From positions 421,041-485,040 of the forward strand of contig MZZL01000409.1 in the NCBI GenBank assembly GCA_002749535.1: a stretch of DNA of 64,000 nucleotides, read 5' to 3'. Positions within the stretch are counted from its first letter, which is position 1, and each line of letters begins with the position of its first letter. Positions 51,581-63,648 of the stretch are shown piece after piece. Both the position numbers and the translations under genes were made by a program. Source of the DNA: Apophysomyces variabilis. Lineage: Eukaryota > Mucoromycota > Mucoromycetes > Mucorales > Mucoraceae. The notes beneath the pieces were generated by a model. The model made no database searches and was not told the DNA's origin. It worked only from the letters and a program-made list of their open reading frames with translations.

Positions 51581-51838
51581 TCCTTGTCAAGCTATATTGA
51601 TTGGCATTTATTGTAGATAGACAATACTTGCAGCTCTATTAACGGTTGAATAACATAATTGGCTGTTAAATGTGTTTTTGTGCACTGGGCCGGCAGCCAA
51701 AGGATCCTTTCTGAAGGTGGTTCGAAACAAGCCACATCTCTTTACATTTCGTCCTTGGGACTGTGTGTCTCTGGTATCCGTGCACGGCGAAAAAAAGCCT
51801 GGCATTCAGGCACTGGGGAAAAGAGCATCCGTTTGACT

Positions 51839-52882
51839 ATGGCTTCACTTACCACTCGCTTGGCGTTTCGTTCTTTACGATATACCCGTCCAAGATCGTT
51901 CTCAACTCATTCCGCCATTCGGTCGGAAGCTCTTGACGATGCAAAGGCTGAAGCCGCTGCTCAACGTTAGTAATGTCTGCATCACAAACTGTTGCAGTAT
52001 TAACGCTAACCCTCCTAGGTGCCGAAAGAACCATGAAACGTTTTTGGAAGCATGCTGGCCTGAAGGAAGATAAAGGTAACCAAGAAGACACACAACTCAC
52101 AAACTATTTACGCCAAATTTAGATGGATGCACGGTAATGCTGGATCATCGCAATCTACGTACGCCCAGCAAACACATTGTGAAGCTACCGACGAATCAAC
52201 GTCAATTGGCTTTGCTGACTGCAGCTGAATGGGATTCACAGACTCAGTCATTGAAGACCCATACGCTTCCACTGGTAAAGAATAAACTTCCTATATTAAA
52301 AGAGCATTTGTTCGTTTTGCTGAAAGCCGGTTTTATCTCGCACTATAGACATCTATTATCGCTCGTTCTATGGATGCTTTTGATCCTGCTACTGCTGAAG
52401 ATACAACAGTACGACCACAAGTTATTGATAAACTGATGACCTATTTCGATACGGATGCGACATGTTACCATGAAGACTATCCAGAGACACTGACAGCACT
52501 TCAAGACGCCCATTGGAAGCCATTGATCGAATGGGCAAGCAAGGCATACGATGTTCAGATTAATACTACCACGACCATTTTTGCAGTGACACAACCGGCC
52601 GAAACTAGACAAAAACTAAAGACGGTCGTAGAGGAGATGGATGCTTTGGAGCTCGCTGCATTTGAAAAGGCTGTCATGAGCTCCAAGAGTTTCCTGATTG
52701 GATTGGCGTTGGTTAAAAAGGCCATCACAGTTGAACAAGCAGCGCAGGCAGCCCATGTCGAAATGAATGCACAAATTGATCGATGGGGTGAAGTGGAAGA
52801 TAGTCACGACGTGGAGAGAGAGTATATTCGGCAAACATTAGGATCTGTCGCATGTGCGGTGATGCACAAACGTCAGGCTTGA
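51839..52882 (+). CDS. ATP12: ATP synthase F1 assembly chaperone Atp12 (ATPAF2)
   Basis: Mitochondrial matrix chaperone that holds the F1 alpha subunit before assembly. Four exons from ATG 51839: presequence-like start (TTRLAFRSLRYTRPRSFSTH), RTMKRFWKHAGL, after an intron DGCTVMLDHRNLRTPSK (mature N-terminal domain; the family has 'LDgrplkTPak'), LALLTAAEWDSQ (aEWdsQ motif), and the last exon with IIARSMDAF, MTYFDTDATCYH (family YxxTDtxc block), HWKPLIEWA and QIDRWGEVEDSHDVE. About 290 residues, normal length. Introns are GT-AG. The gene is convergent with the CBS-domain gene, 79 bp between coding ends. Confidence 0.88.
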
Positions 52883-52961
52883 AATGATTTCCTTTTTTAG
52901 ATGTAAACAAACACACGAGAAAAGATAAAAGAAGTAATGTGTATAGACCATTGTTTTGAGC

Positions 52962-54084
52962 TTAATAAGCTTTTTCGCATAAACGTCCGATAATATCGGA
53001 CATGGTAACTACGCCAATCACCTTTTTATCCTGGAGGATCCATACACGGTGTGTATCTTTTTTTACCATGGTGTCCAGAATCTCTCGCAAGGAAGCATCA
53101 GCTGTTGCGGTCGGTGTTTCCGCATGACCCCTTGACGTCTTCTACGGGTTTTTCGGTCATATAAACTGGGTTTTTTTTTCGTTCTCTTTTTCTTTCCGTT
53201 TCGGACTTACCATGACATATTCGCCACACGGCAAGACAAGCTGATCGATTTCTTCCAGATTAGCGCCAGGGAGATCTTCCAGGCAAAGATCATCCACAAA
53301 ATATCCGGTTTGGCTGAGGAGAGAAAAGTCGCATAAGGCAGCCATTCTGAGCGGAGTAACATTGTCATGGAATTTTTACCTGTCCACAATAGGCATCCCG
53401 CCCAAGTTCTTTTCTGCCATAAGATGGTACACGCTCAACGCTGGTTGGGATTCCGGTACGGTGACCAAGGTCTTGTCCTGAAGAAACCCGAGTTGACTGA
53501 TAGACTTACTTGCGTCGATCAATCCCTCGATGCATTCAGGGTGATTTCCGATATGTCGAATAATATCCGTTTGAGACAGTAACCAAGGATTATTGGACTC
53601 GTCGTTGTAATCAACGACTAATGAACGATGAACCCCTGATGCAAATGCACGAAGCGTCTATATCATGAAAGGAAAAGGAAAAAAAAAAGAAAGGATTATC
53701 CAAATTATCACACTGTAGCAAATATTTTCTTGTCTTTGTGCAACTTGCTTCAAGCAATTCATCTTGACTGTCAGTCTTGTGCATCCAATAGCTTTCGCGA
53801 TCATTATCTAACCCCAATACATTCTCCACAGGATCACTCAATGGAAACTTATCCTTCTGAATTTTGTTGCTGGAATCACCCAAAAGGTATAGCAAGATGT
53901 CAAAAAGGTTTACAATACTGACGACTTTGGTGCCGTTGTGAGAAAATACTGGCAGTGAGGTGATCTTCTTTGTTTGCATCAAATTCAAGGCAGTTTGAAT
54001 GGATACAACCGGGCTTACTGCAATCAAAGCAGGCTTTGATTGAGCAAGACTAAGATCGATGGGTTTCAATTCTGTGATACGCAT
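52962..54084 (-). CDS. Multi-CBS-domain protein (four tandem CBS, AMPK-gamma/Sds23-like)
   Basis: CBS pairs bind adenine nucleotides. From ATG 54084: ITELKPIDLSLAQSKP, then CBS1 (ALNLMQTKKITSLPVF, VSIVNLFDILLYLLG), CBS2 (TLRAFASGVHRSLVV, LLSQTDIIRHIGNH), CBS3 (LSVYHLMAEKNLGGMPIVD, then TGYFVDDLCLEDLPG) and CBS4 (ADASLREILDTMVKKDTHRV, GVVTMSDIIGRL) ending CEKAY at TAA 52962. The intron between CBS1 and CBS2 is 53658-53748 with a GC donor (GAA|GCAAGT). Four CBS in one chain is the layout of Snf4 and Sds23; which of the two it is closer to I cannot tell. An upstream in-frame start at 54162 is possible. Confidence 0.72.
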
Positions 54085-56139
54085 AAAAGGGAATAATGAA
54101 GGAAGAAGTAGTTTGCGGCATGGGTGACCCGAGTTGGAGCCTGGGATAACCCGCCTTCCCATCGCCGCTTAAACAGTCACATTTTTTGCATGACCATCGA
54201 GTCCGTTCAATTCAACTCAAAGCTCCGATGCGCTTCGGTTACAGTCGACCCTCCTGCTTCTACAAGTAAACGAACGCACTTGATATGTCCTCTGTCATGC
54301 AACTGTTCTAGTTCTAGTTCGATATTTCCTTTCTGCCACTTTATCCTGTGGTTGAAGTGTTATATTGGCATAGTTTGGACAGAGTATAATGACGAGGCAA
54401 TTTTTGAAGAATCGAATCGGAAGCAAACTAAGCTTGCTCCAGGACGTGAAGTAGGATTCGGAAGGGATTAGGACACGTTGATGATGGTATTTCCATTTAC
54501 ACGGTAGACGTTTCCAAGTGTTACGCCTACCTAGAATTGTACATTGCATCCACTAAGGTTTGAAGTTGGTAGCCTACATCATGTTCTCTGCGTTGATGCA
54601 TAATAATTAGATCATGGTATATATGATATTGCTAAATACGAAATGCAAAGAGAATAAAGAGCAAAGAAGGGAGAAACTCGGTATGAGAAAAAGAAGTGAA
54701 TTTAAACACCGACAGAAACGAATATGCTGTGATTGTCATCGATTGATTGCATGGGGATCAGATTTAGTACAGGACGATAACCCTATTCTCTGCTTTCGAC
54801 AAGAGATGGGGATTTAGTTTTTATGAAGAGATATTGCCAATGCTAATGGTACCGGTCATAGAGAAAGTACTGGGCTGCCATAACAAGCAACAGATATGAC
54901 AAAGTTAATCTTTACCTTTTTGGAATTGGAACTCGCGATGAGTGCAAATATTCCGAAATCCAGTTTTGGGGTGAGTTAAAAAAGAAAATGGTGAGAGATC
55001 AGTCCTGCGCGTCCGAAAATGTCCTATATAATGTTGCACCGCTCTTGTGCTGCACGCTGCGCTAAATAACCCCACGGAAGTAGTAAAATAGCGCTATGAT
55101 GAGAGAGTGTTGTTGGGGTTTTCCGAATGGAACGGATCGGAAAGAAAATCCAATCTTTTCCTATATGTGCCTCATGGTTCAAAGTATCACTGAGATGTTT
55201 AGAAGGGTTTAATTCATAGCTATCGGCACAACCTGGATAATTCTTTGAACCATATGGTTGTATCATCTCCAAGGTTAAAAAGCCTCTTACCTTGCATGCA
55301 AGTCTTAAACAATTATCAATTACTGATTACTAAGTGAATGAAGCATCCCATTATCCAAGGTAGAGCTGGATACGATTCATAAGTGGCTTTAGCTTTCTCT
55401 GCAGGACTCCTTAAATCACATGTTTGACGTTGTAATTGCTAGTGACACTATTCTGCATGTGGTGCTTACCCTTTGGTCGTACAAATCTATAAATTCCTAT
55501 TTTCTTCAGGTTGTCAACATGATTTCTTGATACTGTAAGTTGTCATCGGATTAGAAGTCAACAAGAAGAAACAATAAAAGGAAAAGTGTCAGACGTATAC
55601 TTTATGGACGGTGCTAACAGAACGTTGGTAACCTCATGTTTGTCATATCTTGCTTCTTTTTTCAATCATTTGGTATAATGACCGCCATGCCATCTATTAT
55701 CCTCCCCCTTTCAGTATGTACAGGGTTTGGGAACGTAAATACATTCTTTGCTGTAAAAAAAAAAAAGAGACATGGGACGGTCAGTTCATATGCAGTCCGA
55801 CAATATTGGCTATCGTGTCGAAGTATCGTTGCCAGGGCCGTTGTCATTAAGTAAGCGACAGGTTATTTAAGCCCTGACGAATTACAAATGACTCACACTG
55901 TTGTCAAGGAGTTGTAAAATGAATGAGCACAGGTCTATCATATGTCGGAGCATAAGTTGAACGTATAATTTTGTTTATATAGACCATGTCATTTTGTTGA
56001 AAGCAAAACTGCAATAGAAACGGAAGGAGTAAAAAAAAAGCGTCCCTTTTGTGACGTAAAGGGCGTTTGAGAGGTGACAGAGAAAAAAAGGGCGAGCTGG
56101 CATTGGATTTTGCTTTCTAACCTTTTCTATTTTTCAACC
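54085..56139. other. 2-kb spacer with GC-rich hairpin
   Basis: The interval between divergent CBS (-) and PAQR (+) genes. A strong imperfect inverted repeat, GCGGCATGGG at 54115-54124 against CCCATCGCCGC at 54158-54168, sits about 30 nt upstream of the CBS start. Other open frames (54124-54471, 54614-54817) have no recognisable features. Confidence 0.4.
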
Positions 56140-57566
56140 ATGGAAGACCTATTGACCATCCAAAGTAGTGGTGCTCTACATCAAAACGAAGCCTTAGAAA
56201 TTGACGAATTCTTTGCAACACATATCGAACCGTTGGTTCAAAAGTTCAAACATCGTCTCGCTAACATAGAAGAGACCGTAGACCATTATACTCTACACAA
56301 AATCCAGAAAGTCTACGCCAGTCTAGATACCTTCGATAAGGCCTGGTATCATCACAGGAAAGAAAGATCGCTTCGTCTGCTTATCACCAGTACTTTAAGT
56401 CAAGCCCTGATGGACCTGTCCCACCAGTATCGTGAACTTGAAAGTTCCTTATTACCCACAGACGATACCATTGAGGGAGTACTGACCAAAGTGGAAGAAC
56501 TAGAGAGTTACATTACCGATGCACTAGAACAGGAGTCACTGATAAGGCATAATCTGCATGACCACATGGATCTGCTGAAAAACGCTATGAAAATTGGGGC
56601 AAAGCGTTTGCTGAGATATGAAGAACTACCAACTCCGTGGCAAACAAATCAGGTTAGGAAAGAGCCATACGCACTGTATCCAACTGAGCTTCTTCTTCTT
56701 TTTTGTACCTCGGCTACAGTACATCCATACAGGTTATCGATTTCTCAACACAATATCTGGCTGCTTCTATTCGCTATTTTATGTACATAATGAAACCGGC
56801 AACATATATACGCATTTGATTGGGTTTTTGATCTTTCTGGGGATTGGTATGCGAGAAGTCTTCTTCTCGCCGCTCATGGAAAAAATTTCTTTGATGGATT
56901 GGCTGTTCTATAGCATGTTTTTCCTTGCTGCCTGCAAGTGTCTAATATGTTCTACTGTCTGGCATACGCTTTCGGGAATCAGTAACGTTCGTATTCATCG
57001 CAAGGCGGCATGTATGGACTACGTAGGGATATCAACATTGATCTTTGGAAGCATGATCTTCTGTGAATACTACGCATTCTATTGCACCCAAGTGTGGCGA
57101 AACCTTTATATTCTCTGTGCAGCATCTCTGGCTGTTGTTGGGGTAATGGTACCTTTTTCCAACTGGTTTGACAAAAATGGTAAATCCGAAACACTGTGGC
57201 TGTGGCGTTCACTGAACACAAAACACGAAAATACCAGAATGGAAATCTCTACGCATGGTATTCTTTCTAGCCATGGCAGGCTCCGGTATCTTCCCGACGG
57301 TCCACATATTCATACAGTTGGGGTTGATTCCTGCTTTACGTTGGATGAGTCCTCTCTTAAAGTCTTGGGCATGCTATATCGTCGGCGTCATCTTCTACGG
57401 TAATCAATGGCCAGAGCGCATATGGCCAGGCAAGTTTGACACCCTAGGCCATTCCCATCAATTATGGCACCTTTGCGTGGTCGGCGGTATATGGTATCAA
57501 TATAAAATTGCTGTCCAGCTAATCAACGAACGAGCGACTCTCGGTCAATGTTCTAGTTTGATATAG
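56140..57566 (+). CDS. PAQR-family membrane protein (Izh3-like, adiponectin-receptor/haemolysin III fold)
   Basis: Seven-helix membrane hydrolase-like proteins; the yeast Izh members affect zinc and sterol/lipid homeostasis. Three exons from ATG 56140. A long helical cytosolic N-terminus (VQKFKHRLANIEETVDHY, HQYRELESSLLP) is typical of Izh3 and absent from short PAQRs. The PAQR core starts after a GTTAGG...CTACAG intron with YIHTGYRFLN, VHNETGNIYTHLIGF (HNExxNxxTH), then CSTVWHTLSG (SxxxH metal site) and GHSHQLWHLCVV (HxxxH metal site). The last intron has a GTAAAT donor. The zinc-ligand histidines are all present. About 430 residues. Confidence 0.85.
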
Positions 57567-59276
57567 ACCTCGTCCTTAGAACGCATCCTTTTCTTTCAAT
57601 ATCTCTCCAGACAATGGAAGCACGTGCCACCACCTCTACAAGGATGAATATATTACCCTTTATTTGCTTTTTTAGAAACGTTCTATTGTTCCATGAGCTT
57701 TACGCATATGAAAGAATCGACGCGCAATAGGTTAACTTTTAGTATATAGGCTATTGCGATGTTTTGTTGCGCCGGTTTTAAAGCAGCATGGTGGCAGGTG
57801 AAAATAAGGTTAATTCGTAGTGAATGTAAACTAGCTGCCTTGTCTTTGGAACGAAGCGGGTACCTTATTACATTAGCCTCCTCCTTCAATAAAAGACTTT
57901 TGGCTTTAGTCCATGTTTACAGATTTTAGGTAGAACTCAGTTAATGCAAAGGTTCAATGAAAACTAGGCCCTGACATGCATATCACTTATAGCTTGTAAC
58001 ATAATAAGTGTGGTTTCCAGGTTAAAATGAAAAGGCTCGAGTCGTCATCCAATTCCCATACTATATCGACGGAGTATCTACAAAAAATCAGCCATCGATA
58101 TGGAGCAGTGCTTGTACTTACTAGGTAATTGCCCTCCACGGGCCATGCAGAAGTCGAGCCGGCGTTGGTTGACTAGCAAATTGTTGTGTAAGCCTGTAAT
58201 TGCTTGAGTATTGAGAACTGAACACCGGGATTGGACTTCCATCAGTTGAGACTATCATGGATACGACTTTTGAGTACAATGTTCTTCGACGCATTGCCAA
58301 CCCGCACTACGGGAAAAATAATCCTAAGAATCGATGATGCATCCGAGAATAATCACAGAAACTTATCATAGAAATAATCACGGAAATGCACTTTTCTATG
58401 ATTATTTTATGATTATTTTCTACGATTAATCCATTACGGATCCTAGAATCCGATGGTAATTTAAAAATTACGTTCTACGTTCATCATATAATTTGATGAT
58501 TACATTTACATAAATGGACCAATAATGAATGATGGTTTACGTATTAGATTCAGGATGATAGGATTTGAACGCATGCTTTATTTATAGACTTCAGACATTG
58601 CCGCATGTCTCATGGTTGCTTTTGGTAGATATTATATACGGCCAAACACAATAGCGTCTTCCATTGCTTCAGTGGCAGCTTTAGTTACCATACCTAGGAA
58701 GTCATCAATGTTGATGCAGTCAACAACATACGATTTTTCTGCAGAGTACCGAAGAAAATAGACACTATTGGTGAAAACATCTAGTTTGGTTCAATGTACT
58801 CCTACTAAAGCAAGTGTCATGGTCTCATTCTGTACCGGCTCGAAGTAGAAACATACTTCCCCAAAGTAGTGCTTCGTCTCCATACAGATTTGTTGTCTGT
58901 TGGTTGGAACATCTTATAATTTCCATTAGCTATATAATCTAGGAACTATGTGCTTATCTATCGACATCAATTGCCAAACGAACAAAGTGGGCAGCACGGT
59001 TGCGCTCCGAATGTTTCAGGATGCTACTACTGAACACCATGTAACTATGCCATAAACTCCCCGACTCTTTGAAGCTATTTCCTTTTGTATTGGCTTCAAC
59101 TGTTGCTCCAAACTGAGTATGCTTGCTTGTGTGTGATCAATACTTTCCTGCAACTGAGCTTTGCTCAGCGTGAGTTCTATCTCGGGTTCCACGAATCTTT
59201 GATTATTTCGACGTTCTTGAAGTGCAGATACCTAAAATTATTTGTATCAATTTACAATGCCTTCGACTCGTATTAT
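57567..59276. other. 1.7-kb spacer with AT-rich palindromic block
   Basis: No gene is supported. At about 58340-58435 alternating AATAATCA/TGATTATT motifs form imperfect inverted repeats (TCATAGAAATAATCA against TGATTATTTTCTACGA), which could be a small inverted-repeat element. It leads into the decayed repeat gene at the right. Confidence 0.4.
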
Positions 59277-62200
59277 TCACTTACTTGATGTGGTTTGTTT
59301 CGATTGATAGTCCCTACGACTCGTACAGTCCACTCGTTCACAAAGACAAGTCTCCAACGGAAAAATAAATGTCGCCGATTCATCATGCGGTGGTATTTTG
59401 TCCATCTGGAAAAATGCTTTAAAGACGGTTTCTTTTTCATTCCTCGCTTGAAGCCCACTAGTGATGAGTTCCCCTTGTCTGTTTGTAGGTATATAAAATG
59501 CATCAATCATGATTTTGTAGATGCCGTCTGGTTTCACTGGCAAAGCCCATTTGTTACTTGTTTCGATCGTCAGCTTGTTGACACGGTCTTGCATGCCCAA
59601 GATAGTACTGACTACGTTCGATAATGCTGCAATAGGCAATACGGTAAGTATACGCTTTGCTGGAGGTTCATCAGGTTCATTTCTGCGTGGTGTGTATGAT
59701 TTCAGCAAGTTGGCAACTTTGGCAGCCACATGTTGCTCGGCTATGGTCAATATAGTACCCGTATGAACAGCGTCCGCGACGTCTTTTGCACTTATAGTAC
59801 GTTTGATCGGGGGGGGGGGATCCGACCAACATACGAACAATTGCAACTAGTGTACGAATAGTACGAGCACTGGTTTCCTTACTGGTTATTGCAGCTTGGC
59901 TACTAGTAGTAGCTGCCGTATCTTCGTCATCTTCAGAATCATTGACCAAATCAGCCTCTGCTTGATCAAGCCTAAAAGCTTCGTACTCATCGTCAGCGTT
60001 TTGACTTTTAATTTCTTCTTCACTCGATTTCTTCTGGGCATCTGTTCGATGTCTTTGAGGTAAATTATCAGCAATCTTGCGCTGAATAGCTTTAACCACG
60101 TTATCGGGACGACCATTCATGTATGCTTTCTTCAGTTCCTTGGTCCAGTACGATCGATTGCGCCGTCTTTGTACATTAGATCTTGAATCTCGTCGCTGTT
60201 TTTGGCGATTCTTCTTTTCTTCGGCTTTTTTCTTCACAAACTACATGTATTTGGACATGCGGCGTGGCGCTAAATTTACAGGGAGCAACAGATGGATGAC
60301 ATTGGTAAGAGATCTTGGATATAAGGAACCACTGTAAAGATTGTTCGCTGCAGTATACAATGCCCTTAAAGAATCGGCTTGAAACTGTAACGCTACAGCA
60401 TCATCGTTGGGGTAGACCAGGGAGGATAGCACACCATTTATGCTAAACCATGGTTTAGGTCTGCAGCCCAAAAAAAATTAGCAAGAATACTGTAAAACGT
60501 AAAACGTACATCTGCTCTGTATATATACCGCCAACCGTGCTGTAGAACATGTTTTGGAACTGAGCCAAAGTGAATATGTTTGAATCGACAGCGGCGTCTG
60601 CGTTAATAAAAGCCAGAGAGACTATACTGTGTTTAGCTTTATGATTGCCAAAGTCATAATCAGCAGGGAAAACGCTGCTAGGTTGATTTCAGTACTGTAA
60701 TTGTTATATCCAATGAATTGGTACACGTCGTCGCGAAGTACCTAACGAGAAGATGTTTAGCTTCCCGGTAGTAAACATGTCAGATGACAAACTATATCCG
60801 CAAAATGAGATAAAACAGTTTCCATATTGCTTATCACTCTCGAATTTGATTCCTGTGTCATCAGCAAGCGGGATTTTACAGTATCAAGATCGATATCTGG
60901 GCGAACAAGTTCTCGCAAAGTAGTGATAGCCACACGAATGTACTCTTGATGGTTATCGTCTTCGTCATCGCTTTGCTCCTCGTCTTCACTTGGCTCGTCA
61001 CCACTTCTGTTATTACCTTCACTATCATCACCGTGTATATCTCTTCCTTTTCTCTTGGAATCCTTGATTGATGCAGCTTGTACTTCGTGATCAGTGATCG
61101 TTTTCAACTGATTGCGATAAAACAATTTTGCCATATCGTTTCAGAGCAACACTGGTTTATCCGGGTCTTTGAAATGTNCAACTAGTGTACGAATAGTACG
61201 AGCACTGGTTTCCTTACTGGTTATTGCAGCTTGGCTACTAGTAGTAGCTGCCGTATCTTCGTCATCTTCAGAATCATTGACCAAATCAGCCTCTGCTTGA
61301 TCAAGCCTAAAAGCTTCGTACTCATCGTCAGCGTTTTGACTTTTAATTTCTTCTTCACTCGATTTCTTCTGGGCATCTGTTCGATGTCTTTGAGGTAAAT
61401 TATCAGCAATCTTGCGCTGAATAGCTTTAACCACGTTATCGGGACGACCATTCATGTATGCTTTCTTCAGTTCCTTGGTCCAGTACGATCGATTGCGCCG
61501 TCTTTGTACATTAGATCTTGAATCTCGTCGCTGTTTTTGGCGATTCTTCTTTTCTTCGGCTTTTTTCTTCACAAACTACATGTATTTGGACATGCGGCGT
61601 GGCGCTAAATTTACAGGGAGCAACAGATGGATGACATTGGTAAGAGATCTTGGATATAAGGAACCACTGTAAAGATTGTTCGCTGCAGTATACAATGCCC
61701 TTAAAGAATCGGCTTGAAACTGTAACGCTACAGCATCATCGTTGGGGTAGACCAGGGAGGATAGCACACCATTTATGCTAAACCATGGTTTAGGTCTGCA
61801 GCCCAAAAAAAATTAGCAAGAATACTGTAAAACGTAAAACGTACATCTGCTCTGTATATATACCGCCAACCGTGCTGTAGAACATGTTTTGGAACTGAGC
61901 CAAAGTGAATATGTTTGAATCGACAGCGGCGTCTGCGTTAATAAAAGCCAGAGAGACTATACTGTGTTTAGCTTTATGATTGCCAAAGTCATAATCAGCA
62001 GGGAAAACGCTGCTAGGTTGATTTCAGTACTGTAATTGTTATATCCAATGAATTGGTACACGTCGTCGCGAAGTACCTAACGAGAAGATGTTTAGCTTCC
62101 CGGTAGTAAACATGTCAGATGACAAACTATATCCGCAAAATGAGATAAAACAGTTTCCATATTGCTTATCACTCTCGAATTTGATTCCTGTGTCATCAGC

Positions 62201-63401
62201 AAGCGGGATTTTACAGTATCAAGATCGATATCTGGGCGAACAAGTTCTCGCAAAGTAGTGATAGCCACACGAATGTACTCTTGATGGTTATCGTCTTCGT
62301 CATCGCTTTGCTCCTCGTCTTCACTTGGCTCGTCACCACTTCTGTTATTACCTTCACTATCATCACCGTGTATATCTCTTCCTTTTCTCTTGGAATCCTT
62401 GATTGATGCAGCTTGTACTTCGTGATCAGTGATCGTTTTCAACTGATTGCGATAAAACAATTTTGCCATATCGTTTCAGAGCAACACTGGTTTATCCGGG
62501 TCTTTGAAATGTTGTTCAAGAGCAGATGGAGAAGCCTTTGTACTGTATTTCTCTTTCAAGGTTTTGAAAAGATGATCCGAGCTTCCGCTGCTAGTTATCA
62601 AACTTTTAGGCGTCTTGTTTCGATTCATGGATTTTTCTTGGAATTTTTCTAGAGCAGCTCGACTTGGACCTTTGTTTCTTGTAATTCTGGAGAATTCCAA
62701 ATGTATCCTCTTATTGCTGTGATATTATGTATTTAGATGATGTTCAAGTAAAAATAACGATCATGCTTACATCTCTTTTCGTAACTCATCCTTAATAACT
62801 TCTGTCACACCAAGTGGTGCACGCCGTTTTTTCTTCTTTCGCTCTCCCACGACATTTTTCTTCGTCGCAGCAGGTGATATAAAAGGTGATTTTTCGATTG
62901 CGGTTTCAGGACCCGGTAACTTTGGAGAGGTAAACCTTGCGATATGTAAAGGAACCCAACGACTGGCTCCCATATGAGAGTCCACTTCACGAAGAAGCGA
63001 CATGTTATAGACTGACTGCTTGTTTCCTATCACTTTAGGTTTGCTCTGCGTGGAGAATAGGTACACTCGAATGTTGTACATTTTGGCAATAGCAATCAGA
63101 CGTAGAAGGCCGTTTGCGGGAATGGTTTTGTTATCAGATAATCGTAGGGATACATCATGCTGCTTGTCACCTAAGCAGCGCACTACAGCTACAGACAATG
63201 CAGCCTCTAGTGGAGAGGTGTTGAAAAGCTTAGACACGGTTTGTATACGCCTTGCTTGCAACCATTGTAGCGCCTTGATTCGGTTCTCTTTTGGTATCGG
63301 TCGCCCTCTAGCCCAGCAATCACTGCTTGCATGTACTATTCATAGTTTGTAGGTGGGTTACGACTGATGAGATCGCCCATACTAAGACCTGGGTTTCCTA
63401 C
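59277..63401 (-). pseudogene. Decayed long multi-exon repeat gene of unknown family
   Basis: Minus-strand coding pieces with frameshifts and stops: LNFVGNPGLSMGDLISRN near 63400, then LFNTSPLEAALSVAVVRC and LRLIAIAKMYNIRVYLFST (63261-62767; secondary-structure pattern like an OTU/protease-type alpha-beta fold, unproven), SRAALEKFQEKS (62700-62476), acidic DEPSEDEEQSDDEDD (62469-62092), FINADAAVDSNIFTL, then RRRNRSYWTKELKKAY with an acidic block (61572-61180) and finally ISAKDVADAVHTGTIL through IDAFYIPTNRQGEL (59846-59277). A G11 homopolymer at 59809-59819 marks one frameshift. The low-complexity acidic/basic linkers and broken frames fit a transposon-associated gene. I do not recognise the family. 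Confidence 0.45.
59844..62512. repeat. Exact 1,334-bp tandem duplication joined by one N
   Basis: Positions 59844-61177 recur at 61179-62512 with an offset of 1,335; all open frames I compared are identical between copies. The only base between them is N at 61178. The first copy has unique flank on the left, the second on the right. This is the pattern expected from two contigs with an unmerged overlap joined by a gap placeholder; a true recent tandem duplication is the alternative. Confidence 0.9.
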
Positions 63402-63515
63402 GAAGTTCAAATCTGGCAGCTACCATGCTTTTAACGTTAGTATGCAGTGTTTGTTTTCTGTCTTTTACTTTATCACACTGCGGTCAAAAAAAGATTCTAC
63501 CATCGGTAGAAACTT

Positions 63516-63648
63516 GGTGGAATCTGAGATTCCACCACCTTTCCACCACCTTTCCACCGCTTTTCCACCATGCGGTGGAATCTCTTCAAAGGTTTGTGGA
63601 ATGTACCTTCCACCACCTTTTCCACCACCTTTCTACCACCCCCCCCAA
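63516..63648. repeat. CCACC-rich minisatellite with perfect palindrome
   Basis: Begins with GGTGGAATC-tga-GATTCCACC (63516-63536), a perfect 9-bp inverted repeat, then degenerate repeats of TTTCCACCACC up to a run of C at 63640-63647, with one inverted copy (GGTGGAATCTC, 63573-63583) inside. The unit may come from an element end. Confidence 0.8.

Noticed and set aside
61180..62469. Second set of coding pieces as a real gene duplication
   Set aside because: Identical to the first set and joined by N; treated as an assembly overlap.
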